Shown here: positions 51,746 to 58,870 of the stretch, one piece after another
How the letters are laid out: the number at the start of each line of letters is the position of its first letter
Numbering within the stretch: the first letter of the stretch is position 1
NCBI GenBank assembly: GCA_002315715.1
Contig: DCHY01000033.1
Coordinates: 1-61,043, forward strand
DNA from: Clostridiales bacterium UBA1740
GTDB lineage: Bacteria; Bacillota; Clostridia; Oscillospirales; CAG-272
DNA: 61,043 nt
Direction: 5' to 3'
Made by a program: the position numbers and the translations under genes
The notes under the pieces: model-generated
Seen by the model: only the letters and a program-made list of their open reading frames with translations
Told to the model about the DNA's origin: nothing
Databases searched by the model: none

Positions 51746-51776
51746 ATCATACTTCCCAAAACTTAACTGTACTTAA
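51746..51776 (-). promoter_or_regulatory. Promoter of the MacB-like operon with TTAAGT direct repeat
   Basis: On the minus strand TTAAGT (51776-51771), 4 bp, TTAAGT (51766-51761), 9 bp, TATGAT (51751-51746). A -35 box is missing; the exact direct repeat at 10-bp period takes its position, which suggests activation by a response regulator, probably the one encoded next door. Confidence 0.65.
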
Positions 51777-51780
51777 AAAA

Positions 51781-51816
51781 CAAAAAAGGATGAAAAACTT
51801 TTCGCTTTTCATCCTT
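51781..51816 (-). terminator. Terminator of the two-component operon
   Basis: On the minus strand AAGGATGAAAA pairs with TTTTCATCCTT, then a T-run (51786-51782), separating the kinase from the exporter operon. Confidence 0.85.
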
Positions 51817-51822
51817 GAGAAA

Positions 51823-53097
51823 TCAAAGGGGAAGTGTCACGTTCACGGCAAAGACGCCGTTTTCATACGTGGCGGCAATCACGCCGCCGTGGGCATCCGC
51901 CACGGCTTTTGCAATCGAGAGACCGATGCCGTGACCGCCGGTTGCGGAATTGCGCGAGGTATCGGTACGGTAAAAACGGTCGAACAGATGCGGCAAATCG
52001 TCGGCGGAAATCGGCGACTCGGTTTCGTTGGCAATCGACAAAAAGACGCTTTTGCGGTTCTTTTTCAGCGTCACGAAGATTTTTCCGTCGGGCTTTGCGT
52101 ACTTGACGGCGTTCTCGGTCAGCACGGACAAAAGGCGGTTGAGAGCATCCGGCGCACCGCAAAGCGTAATGCCTTTTTCAATCTCGGTTTGCCAAACGAT
52201 GTTTTTGGTTTGCGCCGGGGCATGAAAGGCGGCGACGGCCTCTTCTACGATGTCGGAAAAAGGGCAGTCGATTTTTTCCGCTTTTTGTTCGCCCTCTTCC
52301 ATTTTCGAGAGCGTCACGAGGTCTTTCGTCAAAGCGGAAAGACGCTTGGTTTGGTTCTTGATTTCGATAAGTTCCTCTTTTTCACCGTCCGCTTCAAGCA
52401 AATCCGCGTTGGCGGCAATGATGGTGAGCGGCGTTTTGATTTCGTGGCTCGCATCGGAAATAAAGCGCTTCTGCTTTTCGTAACTTTCCGCAATGGGCTT
52501 GACTATCTTGCCGGACACGAAAAGAAAGGCGACGAACACGATGACGCATCCCAAAAGTCCGCAGGATAAACTCGTCCAAAGGAAAGACGTAAAGGCGTCG
52601 AGTTTTCGTCCGCAGTCAAGAAAATAGATTTGACTTTTGTCATCGAGATCGACTTTCAGAAAGCGGAAATTGCCGATAAATCCGCGCGTCTTGTTGCTTG
52701 CCGTGGCTTTTTCCACGTAGGTCGACGCCTCGGCGTCACCGACCGAGACGATGCGCGAAAAATCGGAGTTGACAATGCCGCCGTCTTTGTCGACGGTCAC
52801 CGAGAAGAAACGGGATTCAAACGGCACTTCGAAACTCATGCCGCGCGGAATAAAGTCTTTGAAATCCCGGTTATCTTTCGGCGGTTCGATTTCGGTTTGC
52901 GGCCCTATATCGTTCTCGGGTTCTTTGACGTCGAAAAACGGGGCGTTCGGCTGTGCCAAAACGGTAAGCGTTTCGTCGCTCTCTTTCACCACCGACGAGT
53001 AGTTGACGATGTTCATGATGACGACGAGAACGCTCATCAAAACCAGCATCGAAACGGTGGCAAGCACCGTGAAGCGGCGTTTCAGTTTATGAATCAT
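51823..53097 (-). CDS. Sensor histidine kinase
   Basis: A 424-residue membrane kinase with two TM helices (about 9-31 and 178-200) around an outer domain of roughly 145 residues with a Pro/Glu-rich part. The phosphorylated His lies in ISDASHEIKTPLTIIAANADLL (about residues 222-243); N, G and F boxes follow (NAVKYAKPDGKIFV, FDRFYRTDTSRN, GGHGIGLSIAKAV). Start 53097 follows GGAGG, overlapping the regulator gene by 11 bp. Together they probably sense envelope stress and control the exporter and VTC operons. Confidence 0.95.
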   Translation of the reverse strand: MIHKLKRRFTVLATVSMLVLMSVLVVIMNIVNYSSVVKESDETLTVLAQPNAPFFDVKEPENDIGPQTEIEPPKDNRDFKDFIPRGMSFEVPFESRFFSVTVDKDGGIVNSDFSRIVSVGDAEASTYVEKATASNKTRGFIGNFRFLKVDLDDKSQIYFLDCGRKLDAFTSFLWTSLSCGLLGCVIVFVAFLFVSGKIVKPIAESYEKQKRFISDASHEIKTPLTIIAANADLLEADGEKEELIEIKNQTKRLSALTKDLVTLSKMEEGEQKAEKIDCPFSDIVEEAVAAFHAPAQTKNIVWQTEIEKGITLCGAPDALNRLLSVLTENAVKYAKPDGKIFVTLKKNRKSVFLSIANETESPISADDLPHLFDRFYRTDTSRNSATGGHGIGLSIAKAVADAHGGVIAATYENGVFAVNVTLPL

Positions 53098-53764
53098 GTC
53101 TATCCTCCAAAGCATACCCGGCGCCGCGGAATACGCGAATCTCCACGTCGGCGCAAAGCGATTGCAGTTTCTTTCTCAAATAGGAAATATATACCCAAAC
53201 GACGTTGATTTCGGCGTCGGTGTCAAATCCCCAAATCTTTTCGAGCAGGCGCTCGGCGGAAAAAAGCACTCTCGGATTGGTGAGAAACAGTTCCATCAGT
53301 TGATACTCTTTGTTGGCAAGACGGAAACTGCCCGTGGGGGAAGAAAGTTCAAACGTCGCGCGGTCGAGGGTAATATTGCCGAAGGCGATTTTGGTATTCG
53401 GCTCGGTTTTTGCTCTCGTGGCGGCGCGGATACGGGCGAGAAGTTCCCGCGAGTCAAAGGGCTTCGGCAGATAATCGTCGGCGCCGCTGTCAAGACCGAG
53501 CACGCGGTCCTCGATTTCGGATTTCGCCGTCAGCATGATGATGGGGATTTTCACCCCGGCGGCTCTCGCTTTTTTGAGGACGGTTATACCGTCCATTTTC
53601 GGCATCATGATATCGAGAACGGCAAGGTCGTAGTTGCCGTCGCAAAGGTAGAGAAGGGCGTCCTCCCCGTTATGAACGGCATCCGCCGAAAAATTGTTTT
53701 TTTCGAGAATCTTGACGACGGCTTTGGCAAGCGCCACTTCGTCTTCGGCAAGCAAAATACGCAT
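53087..53764 (-). CDS. Response regulator, OmpR/PhoB family
   Basis: A 225-residue regulator with a receiver domain (1-115; acidic pocket AEDE, phospho-Asp in LAVLDIMMPKMDG near residue 51, Lys in LPKPFD) and a winged-helix DNA-binding domain (about 128-222). OmpR-family dimers bind direct repeats with 10 or 11 bp period. Such repeats occur at its own promoter and at two promoters nearby. Confidence 0.95.
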   Translation of the reverse strand: MRILLAEDEVALAKAVVKILEKNNFSADAVHNGEDALLYLCDGNYDLAVLDIMMPKMDGITVLKKARAAGVKIPIIMLTAKSEIEDRVLGLDSGADDYLPKPFDSRELLARIRAATRAKTEPNTKIAFGNITLDRATFELSSPTGSFRLANKEYQLMELFLTNPRVLFSAERLLEKIWGFDTDAEINVVWVYISYLRKKLQSLCADVEIRVFRGAGYALEDRHDS

Positions 53765-53786
53765 AGGAAACCCTCCTTTTTTCTTT

Positions 53787-53818
53787 ATCGTACCGCGGCA
53801 ACATTAAATGAGCCTTAA
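53787..53818 (-). promoter_or_regulatory. Promoter of the two-component operon with TTAAG-like half-sites
   Basis: On the minus strand TTAAGG (53818-53813), 5 bp, TTAATG (53807-53802), 9 bp, TACGAT (53792-53787). Same layout as the promoters at 51746-51776 and 49217-49248; suggests autoregulation. Confidence 0.5.
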
Positions 53819-53819
53819 A

Positions 53820-54695
53820 TTATTTGACGAAAATCGCCATGACGAGGGTTGCCGTCGTCATGAGCATAAGACCGACGGTCGCCTTCTTGGTCAGTTTTTC
53901 TTTGAAAACGAAATAGGAGAAAAAGATGGATACGAGGATAGACAACTTGTCGATAGGCACGACGATACTGACGACGCCGTTTTGAATGGCGTAGTAGTAA
54001 CAAAGCCAAGACGCCCCCGTCGTCACCCCCGAAAGAAGAATGAAAAACAACTCGCCTTTGTCGGTTTGCTTGATTTTCGTTTGCTTTCCTTTCAAAAAGA
54101 CGATGCCCCAAGCCATGACGAGCACCACGAGGGTTCGGATAGCCGTGCCGAGATTGGACTCCACCCCGTCGATGCCGACTTTGGCAAGAATGGAGGTCAA
54201 GGCGGCAAACACCGCCGAACCCACGGCAAAGGGAAACCAACCGCGCGCGGTGGGCTTTTCACCGCTTTTGACTTGTTTCTTTTCAATCATCAAAAAAATG
54301 CCGAGAGCCAATACGGCGGTGCAGACGAGTTTCAAGAGTACGCTTTGTCCTCTCTCGAAAAAGAGGAGCGCCAAGAGGATGGTAAGAACGGTGCTCGACT
54401 TGTCGACCGGCGTCACTTTGTTGACGTCCCCGACCGAGAGGGCTTTGAAATAGCAAAGCCAGGATGCCCCCGTCGAAAGCCCCGAGAGAATCAAAAAAAG
54501 CCAATTTCTTCCGCCGATTTGAAGGACGGTGGGAAAGGAGCCGACGAGTGTGACCATCAAGAGGGAAAACGCCAAAACGACTACGGTGCGCAGCGCCGTT
54601 GCCACGTCGGAATCGGTTTTTTTAATGCCGCACTTGGCGAGGATGGCGGTAATTCCCGCGAAAAACGCCGAGCCTGTTGCCATCAAAAGCCACAT
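53820..54695 (-). CDS. EamA/DMT superfamily transporter
   Basis: A 291-residue membrane protein with ten TM segments in two EamA repeats (about 3-140 and 150-290). Each half repeats the pattern of A(L/I)LAKxGI...TAIRT(L/V)VVL and the helix GASWLCYxxAxxxGxVxxVxPxDKLS. EamA transporters export or import metabolites such as amino acids; the substrate cannot be read here. ATG follows GGAGGGAG. No terminator separates it from the two-component genes, so some read-through is likely. Confidence 0.93.
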   Translation of the reverse strand: MWLLMATGSAFFAGITAILAKCGIKKTDSDVATALRTVVVLAFSLLMVTLVGSFPTVLQIGGRNWLFLILSGLSTGASWLCYFKALSVGDVNKVTPVDKSSTVLTILLALLFFERGQSVLLKLVCTAVLALGIFLMIEKKQVKSGEKPTARGWFPFAVGSAVFAALTSILAKVGIDGVESNLGTAIRTLVVLVMAWGIVFLKGKQTKIKQTDKGELFFILLSGVTTGASWLCYYYAIQNGVVSIVVPIDKLSILVSIFFSYFVFKEKLTKKATVGLMLMTTATLVMAIFVK

Positions 54696-54727
54696 AATCT
54701 CCCTCCAAGCAAGAATGAACTACTTTC

Positions 54728-54755
54728 ATTATACCTCGGGAATATAAAAAAGCAA
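54728..54755 (-). promoter_or_regulatory. Promoter of the EamA gene
   Basis: TTGCTT (54755-54750), 16 bp, TATAAT (54733-54728) on the minus strand. Confidence 0.7.
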
Positions 54756-54807
54756 CCACTGAAAATGGCGAAAAACATGAAAAAATACGTTTCGGTAATA
54801 AAAAGTG

Positions 54808-54836
54808 TTGCAAACGAAAAACGCATATGGTATACT
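54808..54836 (+). promoter_or_regulatory. Promoter of the GGDEF gene
   Basis: TTGCAA (54808-54813), 17 bp, TATACT (54831-54836), with TGG extended -10. Confidence 0.78.
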
Positions 54837-54895
54837 CGAGAAAAGAGAGAAGTGAAAAGTGCATTTTGCACTAACGACGTAAGGAGGGAAACACC

Positions 54896-56017
54896 GTGTT
54901 CAGTTCCGATAAGAATCTGTTCCTCGAAGCAACCGAGAAAAAACCGAACCGCTATGCGGCAATTGCCATGCTGTTTTACATGATTTGTATGACGTTTTGC
55001 TGGTTCTTGACCGAGATCGGCGTTTTTCTCGTCGGAAAAACCGAAATGCGAATCGGTGCGATCGCTACGGTCGTTTCGGCTCTCGTACCGCTAATATTGA
55101 TGAAAATCAAGCCGAATCTTTTGATCCATCCTGCCATGAAATACGTCATCATGCTGTCGTCGTTTATATTCACACTGGCCATAACGACTTTTTTGACTTT
55201 CCATACCATGAGCATGCTGCTTTTCCCGATGTTTCTCGGTATGATTTACCGTTCGAAAAACCTCGGTATCATGGCGTTTCTCTCTTCGGCGCTTTCCACC
55301 GTCATCGCGCCGGTGCTCGGTTATCTCCTTCGCACGTGGGACATTCTGTTCTTCGAGCGGTTGATTCTTCTCGGCACGGACGTTGACGTTCATATTGCCG
55401 AACTGTATGAGAAGGCGAGTTGGAACTCCGTCGGACAGATTTTTCTTTTCATTATCATGCCGCGCCTTTTGATGGTAGGGGCTTGTGCCATCTTGATGTT
55501 TTACGTCATTCGCGTCGGTGTCGACCACGTCAAAAACCAATTGCAGTTGACGAGCATCAGCCACAGAGATGCGCTGACGGGACTCTTTAACCGCAATTAT
55601 CTGACGGACGTCATGGGCGACCGCTCTTTTTCCGGCGTTTGTACCGTTTTCTTCTTCGACGTCAACGGACTCAAAAGTGTCAACGACCGCATGGGGCACG
55701 AGGCGGGCGATTTGATGCTGCGCGGCTGTGCCGATTGCTTGCGCGAATTGTGCGATGAAGATACCTCCGCCGCCTTCCGCATGGGAGGAGACGAGTTCTT
55801 GATGCTTTCTTTCAGCGGCAAAGATCTTCCCGCAAAGACGGTTGAAAAAATCAACGCCGCCCTCCGAGAAGTCAGCGCCACCACCGAACTGCGCGACAAA
55901 GGTATCGTCTGTTCCATGGCGGCAGGGTTTGCAACGGGTGATTTTGCCGATATCGAAAAACTCATCCGCACCGCCGACGCCAATATGTACGAAAATAAAA
56001 AAGCCTCCCGCGCCTGA
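54896..56017 (+). CDS. Membrane GGDEF protein (putative diguanylate cyclase)
   Basis: A 373-residue protein with six TM helices (about 20-215) and a C-terminal GGDEF domain (about 222-370). RDALTGLFNRNYL, FFDVNGLKSVND and the active site FRMGGDEFLML (GGDEF intact) indicate cyclic di-GMP synthesis. The product-inhibition I-site (RxxD five residues before GGDEF) is absent: EDTS occupies it. Start is GTG at 54896 with AAGGAGGG upstream. It is a single gene; no EAL or PilZ gene is in the window. Confidence 0.94.
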   Translation: MFSSDKNLFLEATEKKPNRYAAIAMLFYMICMTFCWFLTEIGVFLVGKTEMRIGAIATVVSALVPLILMKIKPNLLIHPAMKYVIMLSSFIFTLAITTFLTFHTMSMLLFPMFLGMIYRSKNLGIMAFLSSALSTVIAPVLGYLLRTWDILFFERLILLGTDVDVHIAELYEKASWNSVGQIFLFIIMPRLLMVGACAILMFYVIRVGVDHVKNQLQLTSISHRDALTGLFNRNYLTDVMGDRSFSGVCTVFFFDVNGLKSVNDRMGHEAGDLMLRGCADCLRELCDEDTSAAFRMGGDEFLMLSFSGKDLPAKTVEKINAALREVSATTELRDKGIVCSMAAGFATGDFADIEKLIRTADANMYENKKASRA

Positions 56018-56020
56018 CGG

Positions 56021-56059
56021 GAAGCAAAAAAGACCGACCTCGCGGTCGGTCTTTTTTTA
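56021..56059. terminator. Terminator region between convergent genes
   Basis: A strong stem AGACCGACC / GGTCGGTCT (56031-56039 with 56044-56052) with a T-run on the + side and an A-run on the other. A weaker CCCG/CGGG hairpin overlaps the last GGDEF codons. Confidence 0.85.
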
Positions 56060-56659
56060 TTCGTATAGAAAATCGTCGACAAGCGCGCTCGTTTTTTTCT
56101 CGTATAGTTTGCCGTCCTCGGTGTAAAAATACGGATTTTCTTCGTCCATTTCAAATTCGTAAAGAATGCGGTAAACGGTAATGGGCTCGGTCGAAGCCTC
56201 GTCGTTGTTTTCGACGAAGTAATACGCGTCCCCGTGTACAAAAACGATTTCTTTGAGATGTTTCGGCAGCACGACGTGATAGACAATGTCGCGGTATAGA
56301 TACTCTTTTCCCGTCTTTTCTTCAAAGAATTCGACACTCGACTGAAAGACGGTGTGCTCTTCGTCTTCCTCGATAAAGATGGGTTCGATGAGGAACGGGC
56401 AGGGGTATCCGCGCCCCATATACCCGCCGAGTTCGGTAATCGGTATTCCCCGATATTCGTCGGGCAGAACGACGGTTTCCCCGTCACCGCTTTCGACGGC
56501 GACGTAGCCGATAAAACCGCAGTTCGTCTTTTCGGCAAAGCCTATGCACATTTCGTGCCCTTCGTAGGTTTCGTCTTCTATATCGTAGAACATACAGCAC
56601 GAAGAGGAGCAAAGAAACAAAAGTGCAAACAGTATCAAAATAACGATGCTTTTTTTCAT
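56057..56659 (-). CDS. Small lipoprotein with one BspA-like repeat
   Basis: A 200-residue secreted lipoprotein with signal (residues 1-20) and a Cys pair SSSCCM as lipobox. After this, GYVAVESGDGETVVLPDEYRGIPITELGGYM resembles the opening repeat of BspA-type leucine-rich proteins of Bacillota, but only one unit is clear. The remainder is acidic, rich in Glu, Asp and Tyr. It is monocistronic, promoter at 56706-56678. Function unknown. Confidence 0.82.
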   Translation of the reverse strand: MKKSIVILILFALLFLCSSSCCMFYDIEDETYEGHEMCIGFAEKTNCGFIGYVAVESGDGETVVLPDEYRGIPITELGGYMGRGYPCPFLIEPIFIEEDEEHTVFQSSVEFFEEKTGKEYLYRDIVYHVVLPKHLKEIVFVHGDAYYFVENNDEASTEPITVYRILYEFEMDEENPYFYTEDGKLYEKKTSALVDDFLYE

Positions 56660-56677
56660 AGTCCACCCTCCGCTTTC

Positions 56678-56706
56678 AGTATAAGATAAGCGAAAAGAAA
56701 AGTCAA
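56678..56706 (-). promoter_or_regulatory. Promoter of the small lipoprotein gene
   Basis: TTGACT (56706-56701), 17 bp, TATACT (56683-56678) on the minus strand, abutting the upstream AGCS terminator. Confidence 0.82.
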
Positions 56707-56707
56707 G

Positions 56708-56746
56708 AAAAAGCCGTCAAAACCCATCCGAATGGGCTTTGACGGC
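56708..56746 (-). terminator. Terminator of the second AGCS gene
   Basis: On the minus strand GCCGTCAAA(G)CCCAT pairs with ATGGG(T)TTTGACGGC around TCGG, then TTTTT. A very stable stem. Confidence 0.92.
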
Positions 56747-56751
56747 AGTTT

Positions 56752-58317
56752 TTATACCATTTCTTCGTTTTGGGAGAGAATATCGGCTTTGAACTCTTCG
56801 TTGAGTTCGGGGTACGCCGAGAGCATCGGCTCGACGGTTTTTCCGCGCTTACGGTCAAAGTAGTTCTTGGTGATTTTGGCAACCGTACCGCTCATCGCAA
56901 TGAGGGCGATAAGGTTCGGGATGGACATAAGACCGTTGAAGGTGTCGTCAATATCCCAAACGAGGGTGGAACTGATGACGGCGGCGGCAACGATGAAGAT
57001 AACGTAAAGAACTTTGAAAACGAGCACGGCGATTTTCTTGGATTTTTCCGTCTTCACCCAGCGGAAGCAGAATTCGCACGCCTTCTCTCCGTAGTAAGAC
57101 CACGCCATGATGGTGGTGAAGGCAAAAAGCGGCAGGATGATGACGAAGCAAACGATACCGAAAGTACCGAAGTTCGTCGAGAACATCGACATGGCCCAGT
57201 CGGTGTCGTCCATCGCGCTCTTCATATCCGCGTTGGCGGAAATCTGCTCGGCAAAGGTGGTGAGGAACATCAAAGCGGTCAGCGTACAAATGACGAAGGT
57301 GTCAAAGAAGACTTCAAACACGCCCCAAAGGCCCTGTTTGACGGGCTCACGGGTTTCGGATGCGGAGTGCGCAATGACCGAGGAACCAAGACCGGCTTCG
57401 TTGGAAAAGACGCCGCGCGCCATACCTTTTTTGATGGTTTCGGCAAAGGCAAAACCAAGTACGCCGCCGGCGGCAGCCTGCGCGGTAAAGGCGTTTTTGA
57501 AAATCAAGGCGATGGCGGTCGGGACGGCAACGATGTTCTTGAAAATGACGATAAGGGCGAGAATCATGAAAAGAAGACTCATAAAGGGAATGAGTTTGGA
57601 AGCGACTTTACCGATTCTCTTGATACCGCCGATGATGATAACGGCGGTGATAAGGGCAACGATGACGCCGATTAGGAGTTTAACGAGCGTTTCTGCGGAA
57701 GAACCCTTGGTGACGTCAAACGCCGAACCGAGGGCGCCGGCGATGGTGCCGGAAATCTTGTTGGTCTGCACGCCGCTCATGCCGACGGCGGCAAAGAGAC
57801 AGACGATGGCAGCCATGTAGGCGAGAATCTTGGAGAGCACGCCCCATTTCTTCAAGCCGTTGTCGATGTAGTAGAAAGCACCGCCCGACAGGTCGCCGTT
57901 TTTGTCCTTTTTGCGGTAGTAAAGACCGAGGACGTTTTCGGAATAGTTGGTCACCATACCGAATAGAGCGGATATCCACATCCAAAGGACTGCGCCGGGA
58001 CCGCCCGTCAAAATAGCGGCGGTTACGCCGACGATGTTGCCGGTGCCGACGGTGCCCGAGATGGCGGTGGAAAAGGCCTCGAACTGCGAAATGGAGTTGA
58101 CCTTCGTATCGGCGTTTTTCTTTTTGCCGAGCGATTTCACCGCCGGGATGATCGTTGTGTTCATGGATTCACCGAAATGGGTGAACTGCAAGAACTTGGT
58201 GCGAATCGTCAAAAGAAGTCCCGTACCCAAAATCAGGATGATAACGGGCCAGCCCCAGACGATGCCGTTGAGTACGCCGTTGACCTTCGTCACGGCGTCA
58301 ATGAAGTTTTGCCACAT
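56752..58317 (-). CDS. Sodium:glycine/alanine symporter (AGCS), second copy
   Basis: A 521-residue Na+-coupled carrier with about 11 TM segments. FEAFSTAISGTVGTGNIVGVTAAI, GGPGAVLWMWISALFGMVTNYSEN and SNEAGLGSSVIAHSASETREPVKQG are the AGCS blocks, and the C-terminal tail is about 40 residues longer than in the copy at 44141. A tandem glycine riboswitch in its leader points to glycine as the main substrate. It is monocistronic between riboswitch and terminator. Confidence 0.95.
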   Translation of the reverse strand: MWQNFIDAVTKVNGVLNGIVWGWPVIILILGTGLLLTIRTKFLQFTHFGESMNTTIIPAVKSLGKKKNADTKVNSISQFEAFSTAISGTVGTGNIVGVTAAILTGGPGAVLWMWISALFGMVTNYSENVLGLYYRKKDKNGDLSGGAFYYIDNGLKKWGVLSKILAYMAAIVCLFAAVGMSGVQTNKISGTIAGALGSAFDVTKGSSAETLVKLLIGVIVALITAVIIIGGIKRIGKVASKLIPFMSLLFMILALIVIFKNIVAVPTAIALIFKNAFTAQAAAGGVLGFAFAETIKKGMARGVFSNEAGLGSSVIAHSASETREPVKQGLWGVFEVFFDTFVICTLTALMFLTTFAEQISANADMKSAMDDTDWAMSMFSTNFGTFGIVCFVIILPLFAFTTIMAWSYYGEKACEFCFRWVKTEKSKKIAVLVFKVLYVIFIVAAAVISSTLVWDIDDTFNGLMSIPNLIALIAMSGTVAKITKNYFDRKRGKTVEPMLSAYPELNEEFKADILSQNEEMV

Positions 58318-58383
58318 AAAAAAAGCCTCCGAAAAGTAATTTCAGCGGCTCCGAAGAATATGAAGAAAGAAATAGCAAAACAG

Positions 58384-58407
58384 TCGTATCCCCAAAAGGG
58401 AATACGA
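58384..58407 (-). promoter_or_regulatory. Possible expression-platform hairpin of the glycine riboswitch
   Basis: TCGTATTCCC pairs with GGGGATACGA (one G-T pair) with a TTTT loop, just after the second aptamer on the minus strand. The following CTGTTTTGC is a weak T-run, so it may act as terminator or as a partner of an antiterminator. The mechanism is unresolved. Confidence 0.5.
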
Positions 58408-58414
58408 GATATAT

Positions 58415-58588
58415 GCTCCGTCCTTTTGCCTGAGAGATTGGAAAGCCTCGCGGCTCCCTTGCACCTTCGGCACTCACCTGCGTGAGCTTCTCCGGAGAAC
58501 GATCCGTTATCAGTCCTCGTCCTATCCTTGCGGTAGGACACCTGAGAGTTTTACTCCTTCGGTGCGGTCGCCCGGCTATCCTGATAAC
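58415..58588 (-). ncRNA. Tandem glycine riboswitch (gcvT type)
   Basis: Two aptamers on the minus strand. The first (58588-58506) is closed by a perfect 8-bp P1, GTTATCAG / CTGATAAC, and contains CACCGAAGGAG then ACTCTCAGG. The second (about 58500-58415) is closed by CTCCG / CGGAG and contains TGCCGAAGGTGCAA then CTCTCAGGCAAAAGGACGGAG. The conserved CCGAAGG and CTCTCAGG pairs are the glycine aptamer core. It precedes an AGCS symporter and is driven by the promoter at 58637-58609. Confidence 0.93.
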
Positions 58589-58608
58589 TTCAACTCGCCA
58601 ATACAAGC

Positions 58609-58637
58609 ATTATAGCACCGTTTCTCACTATTTGCAA
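58609..58637 (-). promoter_or_regulatory. Promoter of the glycine riboswitch transcript
   Basis: TTGCAA (58637-58632), 17 bp, TATAAT (58614-58609), extended -10 TGC, about 20 bp before the first aptamer. Confidence 0.85.
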
Positions 58638-58839
58638 GGATAATTTGACATAAAGATACTTTCTTTTCTCTCTTTTTTTCTGTAAAGAATACACAAGAAA
58701 AGGATGAAAGAGGGTTTCGTCCTTTCGTATGAGTCACAATGGATTTGTTCCGGCATCTTATCGGCAAAAAATCAAGAAAACTTGCGAAACTTTTTTAAGT
58801 TTTTGCCGATAGATAGGGAGAAAAGGGCAGGGGCAAAAG
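58638..58839. other. Intergenic stretch without recognised gene
   Basis: Between the riboswitch promoter and the serpin terminator. AT-rich, no open frame with a ribosome site, no convincing hairpin. I see nothing functional here. Confidence 0.5.
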
Positions 58840-58868
58840 AAAAAAGCACCCGTGCGGGTGCTTTTTTC
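58840..58868 (-). terminator. Terminator of the serpin gene
   Basis: AGCACCCG / CGGGTGCT stem with T-run on the minus strand, directly after the serpin stop. Confidence 0.88.
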
Positions 58869-58870
58869 GG

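Noticed and set aside
51746..51776. Classical SaeR or PhoP box
   Set aside because: TTAAG resembles the SaeR half-site, but period is 10 rather than 12 bp and the family context is different; only an OmpR-type direct repeat is claimed.
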